Numbered from the stretch's first letter, positions 32,392 to 44,486 are shown. The stretch: DNA of 64,000 bases from Cepaea nemoralis (GCA_014155875.1 JACEFZ010005567.1:292501-356500); one strand, 5' to 3'. Translations and numbers: made by a program. Notes: generated by a model not told the origin, from the sequence alone.

Positions 32392-34262
32392 GGCTCTCCA
32401 TCCTCCCCTGTTGTGTTACAAACTTTTAAGTTGTGGGGGTAACACAAGTAATCTTACAAAAATTGGCTGTCTAATTTTGTCAAAGACTTTGCGAGTACTG
32501 TACTTCTTTTATGGGGATAGGACAAGATCTCTCCTCTCCTTTGTCACACTGTTGTATCACTTCACTCGGCTGATTGAGTAGCTCAATACATTAGTACCGT
32601 TGGCTATACTATTATGAGCATTGTGAGGTCCGGAACCGATGCCCAAATGGCCTGTCCTCAGATTGTCCAAAATTAACTATCCCTAACAACTTGCCTCTAT
32701 TATGAGTGCAAAACATGGACAATAAATGTTCATGCTCCCATATAATAAGCCCCAACTCGTATGCATGTTTAATGTGCCACTCTTCACCTTTTAGCTCCCG
32801 CTTGTGAAGAAATATTTAAGTGTTACACTAAGGCTTTAGAGATATTATTGTTTCCCCTGTTGGAGTAGTTATGGTTCTTTGAAAGCACTGATGTCTGCAA
32901 GTTTATGTGTTTGTTTTTCTGGTTGGCTGTGTGTTCTCTACTAAACTAAAGTGTATTTAACTTACTGGCATGTGTATGCGTTTCTAATATACGTGTATGT
33001 ATTATTTCGAGCGCCGTAAAGTGGTTTACTGTAGTCACAAACGAGTGTGTTATGCTAATTTATGTCTACAGTGCCGTTTTATGATGCTCAAAATATGTTC
33101 CCTATGTTTTCCACTAAAGTATGGCGACTACAGACTTATAAAAATTGACAACACATTGATTACACAGGTTGACGCAGACAAGTCACAACAAGTCATTTTG
33201 TGCGGTGAAAAAATTACCGCAATCTCTCTCTCACTCTCTTAATTTCATCCGTTCTGTTTCTATCATTCATGCATCGTTCATTCTTCTCTCTTTACCATTC
33301 ACACATCTTTCATTCACCTTTCATTCAAAAAGTGGTTTTAAAATATAGGCCGTCATTAGAATATGGTTCAAGAAATATTGCATGGTCGAACCAAAATTAT
33401 GTACATTAAACAACTGGCTGAATTGACTTGGGTATTCAAGCCACATGACTTTGCTATGTCTATGCACTTGTCAATATATACAAAAATATACATGATTGAC
33501 ACGGATTGTTCGCTACCAATCCTATAGTAATGACTATTAACTAATCTATTATGAGTTGGTGCACTGTCCTAAAGTTATCTAAGGGAAATAATCTAACTAA
33601 TTAATTTATTTTAAGAAAAATGGGTTATATACCTTAACGTGTATTAATGCCTAAAATGATATAAATTATTAAATGATCGGGTTAATTTGTAAGTGATGTT
33701 TTAATTAACTTATCTAATTAAATAAGTTTAAATGGTGATAAATTACAGTAATATGATGTGGATGTTAACTTAACTAAGTTCTTAACTAACTATAGGTAAA
33801 TTATAACTATGAAATGCCCTAAATAAAGTTATATGGTAAATCTATAGAAATAATTTTGATATTTCCACAAAATATGAAGTTATACGCAACTGTTTATAAA
33901 AACATATACATATCACTAAATAATAGATTAACTAACTACACTAACTAATTACATCCAGGTGTGATGTTCGAGCCGTGTCCTCTGTAGAATGTTCTCGAAA
34001 ACAACGTTCAGGTAGACAAAGTCTGATTTATGCTCTTGTCCTGGGTAAAGTTCATACTAAGGGTATGCTACTGGTTGGTGTAGGTTCAAGTCTCTAATCT
34101 CGATCCACTCAAGGGTGGTATAAGTGGTAGTGGTGTAGACCATTCACAAATGCGTCTGTTCATTCCACTAATGCTGACACAGTTTATATTACATACATGT
34201 AAGCGACTGGCGATGGTAACGCACTTTAGTGTTTTACAATCACCACATAGGGCACTAAATAA
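32392..34262 (-). other. noncoding 3' region of element 3
   Basis: 1.87 kb between the RNase H stop and the 3' LTR. No open frame of note on the element strand, A+T-rich, with local similarity to the equivalent region of element 2. No sign of env. Confidence 0.6.
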
Positions 34263-36407
34263 TTACAGTGTCATTGTCTTTGGTGATGTAAGGTCGCTCT
34301 CTTCTCGTATCTCAGGTATTTCAATGTGAGAAGGTCTGCTCAAAGTGTCAGCTAGAGAGTTTAAACTTCCCTTCAAATATATAATCGTGAAGGCATAATT
34401 TTGCAAAATCAAGGACCATCTGTAGATCCTATTGTTCTTATGAACACCTGTTTGCATGACCGTCAGAGGCGAATTATCGGTCTCGATAACAAACTCTGTA
34501 CCCGCCAGGAAGCGATGAAGTTTTCTTACACAATATATCACGCTTAAAGCTTCTAATTCAGATGTTGAATATCTTCTTTCAGCTGGGCTGATCTTACGAC
34601 TCACGTACATTATTGGGTGGAACTTGCCTTCATAAAACTGGCCTAGGACTCCAGAAATGGAAATGGAGCTTGCGTCTGTACGGAGATAATACGTAAGATT
34701 GACATTAGGCAAACGCAAGATAGGTGGAACGCTAAATAAATGTTTCAATTTTGAAAACGCACCGATTAACTCTGCATCCTGTACATTAAGTTTTACGGAT
34801 GCTTTTAACACATTAGAAAAAACACTGGTAATTTCAGCCAAATTGGATATAAATTTGCTGTAATAGTTGACAAGACCAAGTAAGCTACGGACCTGTTTCT
34901 TGGTCGTAGGCATAGTTAGATTGAGAATCTTGGTCACGATTTTATCATCAGTTCTTAATTGGCCTCTGGTGATTGTATGGCCCAAAAAATCAATTTCTTC
35001 CATTCCCAATTCCACTTTGGTGGGTTTCACTGTCAGACCAAATAATCGCAATCTGTCGAAGACATGTCGCAGTTTCAGTAGGTGTGTTGTCAAGTCTGCT
35101 GTATGGATGCAAATGTCATCAATATAGGTAGAAGTATTGGTCACTCCGTGGAGAAGATTCCTAGTGAGTCGGACAAAAGTGGCTGGTGCATTACGAAGAC
35201 CGAAAGGAAGAAAGCGCCACTCGTACAGGCCTAGAGGTGTTGAGAAAGCTGTCAAAGGAATGGAGGAAGATTCCATCGGGACCTGCCACTAACCTTTTGT
35301 GAGATCTAGTTTTGAGAAGATACGTGATGTTGACATATCTAGGATTAGGTCGTCACATGATGGGATAGGCTCAGCGTCGACCCTGGTCACGTTGTTTAAG
35401 CGCCTATAATCGACGCAGAGGCGGATAGTCGTGTCCTTTTTTCTGACTAGAACTATTGGAAAAGAATACTCTGACTGAGATTTCTGAATTATTCCACTCG
35501 ACTCTAGATTTAACAATTCCTTATCGAGATTTTCCCTGTAACTTAATGGGATGGAATAAGGTCTACATTTGATAGGTGTGCTATCAGTCAGAATTATAGC
35601 GTGTTCTATTCTGTCTGTCTTACCTGGGATGTCGGAGAAGATGTCCTTGTACTCAGTTACTAGTTCTATCAGTTGTTGTCGTTGCTCGTCTGTCAGTTTC
35701 AGTTCTATACGTATGCTATCGATTGTCTCTGTCGTGTCGACTGTCGGGACAGGTAATTCTATACCGTCGTCATCCGTCTGATTAAGTACTGTTGTTGTAC
35801 TAGCTGTGTATATTGTTTCCTGGCTAAGTGTGTTTGCAATGCCGTCATGATATGTCGCCCTACCTAGTGTAGTTGTGTTACGTACGTATGTCGTCCGGTT
35901 AACTGGTGTAGGTGCACTCTGTTCGTCTGTCCTCAGTTCGTGTCGTGAGAAATAAGGCTTCAGCATGTTGATATGAAATATGTTTAATTTTCCCTTTATC
36001 GATATTTCATAGTCGACATCTGATATCTTTCGTTCGACGTTGAATGGCCCTTGCCATGATGTTAGTAACAAATTACGTTTATCTGGTAGTAAAAGCAGTA
36101 CTTTTTGATTGGGTTCAAGGTGGAGGGTTTTGGCACCCTTGTTTGCATATTCGCGGTACATCTGACCTTTACTCTCCAAAGATGATTTTGCTATTAGACA
36201 CGCTTTCATGATTTTATCCCGTGTCTCTGTTACCATCTCATATGGTGTTACTGCTGTTGGATTCTCTACTGAGCTAGTGATTAGCTGATGGTAGATTGTT
36301 AGGGGTCCACGAGGGTTCGCCCCATAAACTAGCTCGAAAGGTGAGAAACCCGTACTCGAGTGCGGAATTTCTCGATGGGCAAATAGCACTGCTGGTAGTA
36401 GAGTGTC
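34263..36407 (-). pseudogene. element 3 integrase C-terminus, RT and RNase H
   Basis: One reading frame with an in-frame stop near 35287 (in the KLDLTKG / WQVP motif, where sisters have Tyr or Trp). Upstream half: LFAHREIPHSSTGFSPFELVYG and WQGPFNVERK, YEISIKGKLNIFHINMLKPY (integrase C-terminus), then RPYSIPLSYR, LCVDYRRLNN (RT). Downstream half: ATPLGL-type TPLGLYEWRFLPFGLRNAP, active-site YIDD, IDFLGHTITRG, RSLLGLVNYYSKFI, RNase H with LRTDASSISISG, YSTSELEALSV, ETDNSPLTVM and ending LADTLSRPSH. Another nonsense change (Trp codon to TGA) lies at 36408. Confidence 0.92.
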
Positions 36408-36705
36408 TCAATCAGATGGGTTATCTGCTGTTACTTTAGCCAGCATGTGTTTTAGATCCCCGTTAATTTTTTCTATAATCCCGTTACTCGCAGGGTGATA
36501 CGGACTACAGAAGTGCTGCTCTATTCCTAGCAATTTTGTTAGGGCTTGCATAGCAGCCGAAATAAATTGGGTTCCTCGGTCGCTCAAAATGGTTCGAGGA
36601 AAACCAAATCGACAAAATAGATGTAGAAACACATTTGCCACATCTTTGGAGGTAATGTATTTTAGTGGTATTGCTTCGATCCACCTTGTACAGAGATCCA
36701 CGAGT
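36408..36705 (-). pseudogene. element 3 integrase core
   Basis: Shows VDLCTRWIEAIPL, second catalytic Asp in ILSDRGTQFIS and the Glu in ASNGIIEKINGD, so the DDE triad is completed with the first Asp (VAVDIVGPL) in the adjoining frame. A one-base frameshift near 36705 separates it from the upstream part, and a TGA ends it at 36408. Confidence 0.9.
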
Positions 36706-36706
36706 G

Positions 36707-38491
36707 TTAGTATAAACGGTTTCCTTTGTTCGACACCTGATTCAGGGGTCCAACAATATCTACCGCTACACTTTCGAATGGTCTAGAAGCCAAAATAGAA
36801 CGCTGAACCTCGGCTGTCGCATGCTTTCCCTTTCTTACTAAATGTTGACATATAGTACATGATCTACAGAACATTTTAATGTCGTTACAAAATTTAGGCC
36901 AGTAGAAGTGTCCCAAAATTCTGGCTCTCGTTTTGTCGTAGGCTAAATGTCCAGCAAACGGTGACTCATGTGCAATGTTTAGCACAGTTTGTCGGTGTTT
37001 TACAGGTAACACCGTTTGCTGAATTTCATGGTTATTTGTTGTATAATAACGCATGAGAATTCCGTTATGTACTTTAAAATACCATGATGCATTCTTAGTA
37101 ACTTTCGCTCGCTCACCTAATAATTTAAAATAAGGTGTGATAGTTTGATCGTTACGTTGTGCCTCGATGAATTCTTGTCGAGTAGCACTGTTACTCGCAC
37201 CGGTGGGTGTTAACAACTGTAACATTTCGTTTTGTAGGTCAGTGTAATGTGTTTGAGTATCTGACCTTGTTACAGCATTAGCCGTGTTTGCTTGTTTCCA
37301 GGCTAATATTTCTTCATCAGTACACTGTTTTAATGATGGCAAACAACCTAAAATCAAATCCGTACAGGGATTTTGCAGGATCGCGCATGTAAATGTGCCT
37401 GAAAGGAACGGGGTGTTTATGCGTACTTTAGCCAGCGGGTATTTCTCTATGTTTCCAGAGAAAGTGCGGCATTTGACAAACTCACCCGTGTAATCTTCTG
37501 GCTTAACTAGGTCTCTTTTAACGCCAAGTAGAGTACTTCCGCTATCAAGTAAACATTGGCATGGTTGTTCGTTTACCAGTGCATCGTGGAACTTTAAATT
37601 GCCTCTGGAGGCTAACACTGCATTGGCATCTTCGTTGGAACATGGTATACAATGCCCACATTTAAGTTTGCCGTCTGTCTGAAACTGGTGGCATGTGTCA
37701 CACTTATTGAAATCTAATATATCAATAGCTGCACTCACACTTTCACACTCACTGGTTGGTAATACATTTTCAAGTTCAGAATCGATTATACTCTCATCGT
37801 CAGATGACGTATCGATGAGCACGGCATTACTTGCCTTCATTCTTTGCCTGCCCAAACACTTAGAACTATAATGGCCATAGCTAGAACAAAAGAAGCATTT
37901 AACAGCACGTTTGTAAGAATTTCGTTTGTTCTCCTGCTTCTTCATCATCATTTCTAGATGAGCAGGATAAGAAGGACTCTTATCACACATGGCGTAACTT
38001 GGATGAAATAATTTACAGTAACCGCATTGTGGTGGCTTCTGATACGGTTTATCTTTCTTTTGATAGTCTTTGTGCTTGTAATACCAGCTTGGTATGTTTT
38101 TGACAAAGGCAAAAATTTCAGTATCATGCATGGATGTTTTAAATACGTCCCTGTTTGAGGAAAAATAAGCAGACCCTCGTTTTTCGAGTTGTTCTATGGA
38201 TTCAATGTCTGCCTGCTGGAGGAACTTAGCAAAAGGAGTAGGAACGGTGGATATGACTTTATCCATCACCATTAAGTCTTCCAATCTGTCAAAGTTCTTT
38301 CCCACTTTCGCTGCTCTAAGCCATTTTTTAAATATACTCAGGACATTTGATACGTAATCTAGGAACGTTTCAGTAGCTTTTGGCTTTATCTGTGAAAACT
38401 GGATCTGATATCCAGCAGCATCGAGAAGAAAATGCTGCATTATCCTATCATGAATGTACTGATAGTTACTTCTAAGTTCTGATGGTATAGA
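36707..38491 (-). pseudogene. element 3 Gag C-terminus, protease and integrase N-terminus
   Basis: 577-codon frame from the first Met (38440), open from 38491. In order: capsid-like region, zinc-knuckle-like CGYC..H..C, a canonical CCHC CFFCSSYGHYSSKC, a further CX2C cluster (CDTCHQF.. CGHCIPC), aspartic protease LLDSGSTLLGV with DLILGCL, then the integrase HHCC zinc domain HESPFAGHLAY.. CRSCTICQ and the first catalytic Asp in VAVDIVGPL. Protease cuts the polyprotein; integrase inserts the DNA copy. Confidence 0.92.
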
Positions 38492-39030
38492 TTATATGAC
38501 CTTTAATGGCTCCCCACTGAGATTTCTCATATAGATCATCGCCCAATCATTTAATGGTATTTTCTGAGTTCTAAGCTGGAACTCTATATTCTCAGTCCAA
38601 GCTGATATTGAATCGCCTTGACTGAAGGGCTTGATTAACCCTTTATATTTGGAGAATTTATTTTGTTCTTCCTGACTTTTAAATTTAGTAGAGGCTATCT
38701 GGTTGTTAGAGTCAATCTCCATTTCTTTCATCTTTAATTTCGTTTGTGACTCTACCTCCATTTGTTTATGCTTGGTGGCATCTTCCATCTCTATCTGCTT
38801 CTGTTTTGTGGCATCGTCCATCTCTATTTGTTTCTGTTTTATTTCTAATTCCTCTGTTTAGTGATTTCTTCCAACTCCTTCATCTCTTTTTGATGTTGTC
38901 TTTCTCTTGCTCTCTCATCTCTCAATTTGTCTGTTTCTTCTTTGTATCTTTCATTTGCCCATTTCTCCAGTTTTTCTCCAGTATATTCTAGTTCTTTGCC
39001 AGCCTGGATGAAGTCATGTAATGATGACAT
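38492..39030 (-). pseudogene. element 3 Gag N-terminus
   Basis: Starts at ATG 39028-39030 (MSSLHDFIQAGKELEYTGEK). A long charged coiled coil follows (KRQ/E-rich, with near-repeats of KQIEMEDATKHKQM). A one-base frameshift near 38850 and an in-frame stop at 38492-38494 break it; the frame then continues toward MQHFLLDAAGY. Confidence 0.88.
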
Positions 39031-39790
39031 TGTAAGGATTTATGTTATATGACAATTGATAGTAATATTTTTCAATACACTTTCACAGTTGTTATGTATT
39101 AAATATTTACAACCTTTTGCTGAAAAAAAAGGATGCGTTTGTTAAGGGTGCATATGCAAATTAGAGAAAAATATACTCATCTAATCTTGCAGCAAAATAC
39201 GGCACTCAGGATGTTCTGCCAGCTGTCTTTCGTGCACACGCTTGATCAACTTGTTTTGATAACTGATGTTTCTGTTTAATGGAACATCAACATTTTAGCA
39301 ACAAGCATGTAATGTGCAATACATGGTGTTAATTGACATATAACAGTTTCGAGGACGGGAAACATCAAATGTGATATAAATGATAATGATTAATGTACAT
39401 GATATGAATGTATGATAGTCTAAATGAACGTCAATGAATGTCAATGTCGTCTTGTCTTCACTTTCTAATTCCCCTGAATAAGCTACGTTGTATAACTTTA
39501 GCCTAGCCTCTAATCTCCTACTGTTGTGCGAAAAGATTTTGTTTTTGCACAAATACTAACGTGATTGTGATGGATGTTGACATTCTGATAGTGATAAACA
39601 ACATGATTAATTTTACAATTCGTACACAATCACTGTTAATGTTTCATGAATTTTCATACAATTAATTTACATAGATAATATCTTCATAATATGCTGTAGA
39701 ATTTCCGAAAATAGCACATTACTTGGTTATTTTAATTAACAGCACACATTTTGAGGTGGTTCAAATAAACATTTCACAAAATGGTATCCT
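39031..39790 (-). other. untranslated leader of element 3
   Basis: About 760 bp between gag and the PBS array with no supported frame, A+T-rich. Probable packaging/leader sequence; no specific signal visible. Confidence 0.5.
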
Positions 39791-39798
39791 AATGATAA

Positions 39799-39981
39799 TT
39801 GGTAGTGAGTGGTAGTTCAGGGACTTCTGACACAAATTGTATCCTGGTGTCAGATGGTGTCCAACTGGTAATGAGTGGTGGTTCAGGTACTTCTGACACA
39901 ATTGATATTCTGGTGTCAGATGGTGTCTACCTGGTAATGTGCGGTTATTCAAGCACTTCTGACACCAATTGGTATCCTGCC
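39799..39981 (-). repeat. tandem repeat carrying primer-binding-site motif, 2.8 copies of about 66 bp
   Basis: Each unit on the plus strand carries CTTCTGACAC(A/C)AATT, which on the element strand is TTGGTGTCAGAAGT or a one-base variant. TGGTGTCAGAAGT matches the sequence expected opposite the 3' end of a tRNA-Leu. The copy nearest the LTR (about 39953-39968) is the most perfect and sits 14 bases from the LTR end. The other two copies start near 39799 and 39865. Confidence 0.75.
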
Positions 39982-40604
39982 TGTCAGCAACTCACTTGCG
40001 ACAGGCGTTCAAGGGTTCCCTTCTTTTACACTACACGAAGTGACAACTCGTATCGTTTGCAAAAGGTACATGTTTATTCGGAGCTGATCAACAATAGCTC
40101 CATGAGCGGAATACCATAACGGTATTGAACATAGAATGTAATGACGATAAGATGGAATGAGGAGATGATGTACACATTATAACTATTGAAGCTAAGCTAG
40201 ACTATTATAACTATAATACTGTCCTTTAATAACCACAAAGTATCCCTAGCGGATACACGTCTGATCTCTACGCCGTCTGATGTCCGTCTGAGCTCGCTGA
40301 GCGTGGTGTGTTCAGCCACCAGCAATTAGCTCAGCGTGCGTTCGTTGGTTTACGTGCTGGGCCCTTGGTTGTGCTGACCAGAGTTACTCGGTCCTTCCTC
40401 GTGTACCCGGTTTCCCAGTCTGTTGGGCAATTCCGCTCATCTGCACTGGTTGCCCTTCTTGTTGACACAAGGGTGTCCCGTTATCGCTATTTATAGCGAT
40501 AGTGTCTCTCCTGTCTGGTCTCCTATCCTATTACGTCACTTGCCCTATTCCTATGCTCTATTTCAGCTCTTCTTAGCTCAGAGCTATCTCCTAAGTCTTT
40601 GACA
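39982..40604 (-). repeat. 5' LTR of element 3
   Basis: 623 bp, paired with 31772-32391, with the same palindromic TATA box and polyadenylation signal. The target duplication GTAAT follows at once. Confidence 0.93.
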
Positions 40605-41354
40605 GTAATGTAAGGGTACAACGTCCGTGGTGAAGAGGCTACGGCTGATATAGTGAATGCCCTCAGAGAGTCAGGTCGATTAAGTGAATCAAGAGATGAC
40701 TGACGAGCAATGGACCGGGCTGATACAGTGAACACCCTCACAGAGGCAGGGCGATTAAGTCAATCAAGAGATGACTGCGAATCTGCAACCTTGACCTCAC
40801 CGCTAGAGCATCAAGTGAAAGAGGTGAAACAAGGCAGCGGCGATGTGTAGAGGGCTAAAGATGAACAGTCAACCAACACAGAAGCGGTGTCGTCCTCCGC
40901 TACAGCTGGGGGGGGGGGATAGTGGGGAGAGGATCTGAGCCCTTATGGGGTGAATGGTTCGATGTGCAGTGAGAATAATATGAGAACTAACTACTAACTA
41001 ACTAACTAACTAACTGACTGACTGACTGACTGACTGACTGACTGACTGACTGACTGACTGACTAACTAACTATCTAAATTGATTCGGTGAGATGTGTTTA
41101 GTTATGTGTGAACTCTTAACTATCTAAATTGATTCGGTGAGATGTGTTTAGTTATGTGTGAACTCTTGTATTGACACGGCACATAAAGGTGTATGTGCGG
41201 GTACTAACTAAAAAACTAACTTGATTCGGTGAGATGTGTTTAGTTATGTGTGAACTCTTGTAATCACACAACACATATTGGGGTGTGGTTGGTAATATAA
41301 AGACATGGAGAACGCCTTGGATCGTTGCCAAATAACTACAGGCATTAATTTGTT
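40605..41354. repeat. cluster of tandem repeats
   Basis: Three arrays. About 40645-40775: two copies of a unit of roughly 90 bp (GATTAAGT.AATCAAGAGATGACTG). 40983-41069: (CTAA)n passing into (CTGA)n. 41068-41260: a 50-bp unit (AACTATCTAAATTGATTCGG start), two full copies at 41068-41117 and 41118-41167 and a partial one near 41219. No gene. Confidence 0.8.
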
Positions 41355-41612
41355 AGCCGGCTTCCTAGCCAGAGGTTAGCGACTTTTCTCCGTAATCTCG
41401 TATACTCTCGTAAGTAACGTGACTACGGTGAGAAACAGCAGTGGTTCGAATCGCGCCGGTAACTTACGGGGTATGGGAGCCAGCCGCTCAGAAAACAATG
41501 GCAAACTACTGATGGTAATCTTGCGTAATCTTGCCAAGAAATCAACAATCAGCTGAAAGTTGCTGATGTTGACAGCGATGTCCTGTAAAGGATATGCAAA
41601 CATTTTTTAAAA
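41355..41612 (+). mobile_element. SINE-A copy with clear box B
   Basis: Box B GGTTCGAATCGCG near 41445 and a weak box A (TAGCCAGAGGTTAG near 41366), then the family body: CCGCTCAGAAAACAATGGCAA, ACTTGCCAAGAAATCA-like text, GATGTTGACAGCGATGTCCTG and GGATATGCAAAC, followed by an A/T-rich end. Confidence 0.75.
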
Positions 41613-42400
41613 ATTAATTTGTTGGTGCCTGCGTACGATATAAGGACCGGAGTGATGTCAATACGGAGACAGTGGAGAGAAGTAAACAAATACAGGCGAA
41701 CCAAAGGTGAACAATTGCTGCTGACGCTGGATAGACGTGCATTCAGACAATCTGAGGATAGATAACTAGAAAGGCTTTTTCTGGAACCCCAAGACAAACG
41801 AAATATAGGAAGACATAAACACAGACGGAGACGAGAGGTAGAAGCAGACTTTAATAATATGAGGGAGGGCAAGAACGGGGCTGCGTGGGCAGCTAGACAC
41901 CGGTCGCCTGGTGGTGAGTTTGTAAGAGCCCTCCTCTCTACTCCTCCCCTATGGGCTGAGTGATACTGACCATACCATTCGGTCAGTGCCGATTATTCTA
42001 AACATAAGAGTTTAGCACCATATACCCCAGCGCCTAATGTATATAAACCTGTCTTTGACCTATATTATGTCCAGCTGGGGATAAAGAGCGAATGAAAGAA
42101 TAAGGTGTTGTGACGTAGATTCTAGGCAATCAATCAACTATACCAGTCAATAAATCAATACAAGGATGTGTGTAGGTCTTCACAAACCAACATTAACGCT
42201 TATTTGAAAACCGCATTGCGTTGATGTTCACAGAATTCACAGTTCATGAATATACAGAGAAAAAACTGCAAACACCAGAGCCACCCACACGATAAATTGT
42301 GGCGTCAAAGACGGCGCAGCATTTGTGATCGACTGAAAATAGAAAACAAACACATTATTTCGTTGCTTTGGTACTACTTTGTATTGATAACAAATCACTC
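41613..42400. other. unassigned sequence
   Basis: No domain recognised. Purine-rich 41640-41870, then ordinary sequence. The frames seen do not match any family I know. Confidence 0.35.
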
Positions 42401-42407
42401 TTGACTA

Positions 42408-42418
42408 TCATCATCATC

Positions 42419-42470
<52 letters not shown>

Positions 42471-42880
42471 AGTATCTTGCCGGCTGGTGTGGGCGATCAT
42501 TCTTCTCAACATCTTTCTACTTCATACGGCATGGATCAATTTATGTGCTGACTCCCTTTTGTGCCATGACTCAAGACTGTCCAGCATTTTCTCTGGCTGT
42601 CTCCCCATACCTCTCTTTTCCACATACATTCCAGTTGTCACATATCCCAGTTTATTCTTCTTCTCATAATGTGGTCAGAAAACGAAGACTGACTCTTCCT
42701 AATATTGTGTGATAAGCTGTCTTTGCGACAATGTCTTCGTCAAAATGTCCAGATTGCTCATTCTGACTGTCCAAAAAATGTTCAACATTCTTCTTTATAA
42801 TCACATCTGCGAAGCTTATATGGATATTTTCACGTGTTTACTAACTGTCTATGATTCGTAGCCATATGTTAGACCTGGTT
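42408..42880 (-). pseudogene. RTE LINE 3' fragment with (ATC)n tail
   Basis: (ATC)n at 42408-42471 is the tail of a minus-strand, 5'-truncated RTE copy. Its body parallels the fragment at 49437-49892 base for base in many places (GACTGTCCAGCATTTTCTCT, CTTCTCATAATG, TCCAGATTGCTCATTCT). Highly decayed. Confidence 0.78.
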
Positions 42881-42894
42881 CTACATAACACGCC

Positions 42895-43085
42895 AGACTC
42901 ATGACTATAACGTTTTTTTAAATAGATGCATATAATTTACAGGACACCACAGTCAACACCAGCATTGTACTGCTGTTGTAGATGTCTTGGCATGTTTACG
43001 TTCAGTAGTTTGCCATTGCTTTCTGAACGACCGGCTCCCATACCAACATGTTAAAATCCAGCGCGATACAATCTGCTGCAAAATC
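42895..43085 (-). mobile_element. SINE-A copy
   Basis: Minus-strand copy with TTACAGGACACCACAGTCAA, CATTGTACTGCTGTTGTAG, AGTAGTTTGCCATTGCTTTC and TGAACGACCGGCT on the plus strand. It carries the same landmarks as 1811-2059. Confidence 0.75.
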
Positions 43086-43479
43086 GGTCACTGCTGTGAC
43101 TATAGAGTAGAGAAACCAAAAGGACACTGTTGCACATTGTAGGCCCACAGGGCAATTGGTAGCAGACCCATATGTTTATGAACCAACCGGCACTGGATGG
43201 CTGATTTGGTCAGTGACATGCGAGTAGCCTTTACTTCAATAGGCACTTCCTGGCGTACGTTTTTATCTGAGTCGATCTGATAGGATGAGCAAACGGAGGG
43301 CACTCACAACCCTTCACCATAAGATCCAGAGTACAACAAGGGTATGTTCTGTCTGCTGTCTTGTTCATGACCTTTATAGACAGCACATGTAAAGAAATCA
43401 GCCAAACAGAGACTGTAACAACATCACGTGAAGAACAGAACACAGAAGAAAACCAACGGCAAATTACATCATTAGAGAA
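43086..43479. other. unassigned sequence
   Basis: A minus-strand frame of 67 codons at 43100-43303 has no recognised domain. Nothing else seen. Confidence 0.35.
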
Positions 43480-44097
43480 CTTCTATTTGCGGACGGTCAT
43501 TAATAGCAAAATCAGAAGCAGAATTACAAGTCGATATAAATAGTCTAAAACGAAATGTGTAAGAAATATAACATAAAAATTAGTGTCACGGAAGTAATGA
43601 CTATAACCAAAGGAGAGCAAACACAACAAAGATTCATCTAAAAGAAAAGAAAAAACACCCCATTGCAACAGGTAAAGAGCTTCAAGTATTTAGCAAGTGT
43701 AATATCATCAAATGGCAAATCTGAAGACGAGATTGAAAATAGATACAATAAGGAAAAGCTACTCAATGGACAAATGGCACTAATACTAGAGAACAAACAC
43801 GTTCTAAGTTACTACCGAAGCATTTCACAACACAATCTTTCTACCAACTCTTTGCTACCAAAGCCAAACCTTGACAATGATAGAAAAAGAGAAAAGGAAT
43901 ATTACAACTATGGAATAGAGATTCATGAGAAGAATACTCAATGTCTGAAGAAAATCTTGGAATGTAAATGAACAAATTAGGAAAACCTTAGAAGCAACAG
44001 AGATGTGGTTTTTGAGACGAATGTTGCGAATTCCTTGGACTGCCAGAGTAACTAACAATGATTGCCTGAAAAGGGCTAATGAAACAAGAACACTACA
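43480..44097 (+). pseudogene. composite LINE RT relics, left of the Helitron
   Basis: 43480-43800 reads in broken frames LLFADG-like active site, KSEAELQVDINSLK, KYNIKISVTEVMTITKGEQTQ, SFKYLASVISSNGKSEDEIE, the palm/thumb of a LINE reverse transcriptase. 43960-44097 matches RTE-C (50511-51692): TWNVNEQ-like start, EATEMWFLRRMLRIPWTARVTN region, ending at the A of an AT target where the Helitron starts. Confidence 0.78.
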
Positions 44098-44378
44098 TCT
44101 ATATATATAAAACAAAGTGTATGTATGTAAATATATATGTATGTCCTTTATTTTTTCGCTAACGGCCCATCCGATTGAGATGAAATTTTCTACACGTCTT
44201 CCTTTCATTCCAGAGCTGCCAACTGTCGTATTTTTTTTTCTTCTTCCTCCTCCTTCCTCCTCCCCCTCCCAAAATACGTACGTAAATATATGATGATGAT
44301 GATGAAAGAATCCCCGAACCAAAACGCTAGGGAAAGCGAAGAAAATGACGTGACTTCACAGAATCGTCACACGGCAAT

Positions 44379-44486
44379 CATCATCATCATCAAGTGCCGT
44401 GCCGGCTGGCGTAGGCATTCATGGCTCTCCATAGATCTCGGTCATTGGTTTTCTGGATCAACTCTGCTGCTGATATTCCTCCATGC
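44379..44486 (-). mobile_element. 5'-truncated RTE-C copy inside the Helitron
   Basis: 108-bp insert consisting of a (GAT)n tail and the last part of the RTE-C reading frame, flanked by the perfect 9-bp duplication CACGGCAAT (44370-44378 and 44487-44495). Confidence 0.88.

Larger units (their letters stand above)
31772..40604 (-). mobile_element. LTR retrotransposon element 3 (Gmr1-like order, all domains present but broken)
   Basis: 8833-bp element on the minus strand. LTRs 31772-32391 and 39982-40604 start TGTCAGC and end TTTGACA, with a perfect 5-bp target duplication GTAAT at 31767-31771 and 40605-40609. Minus-strand order: 5' LTR, leader with PBS tandem repeat, gag, protease, integrase, RT, RNase H, 1.9-kb noncoding region, polypurine tract, 3' LTR. 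About ten LTR differences plus small indels suggest roughly 1.5% divergence. The coding region carries two frameshifts and three nonsense changes. Confidence 0.95.
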
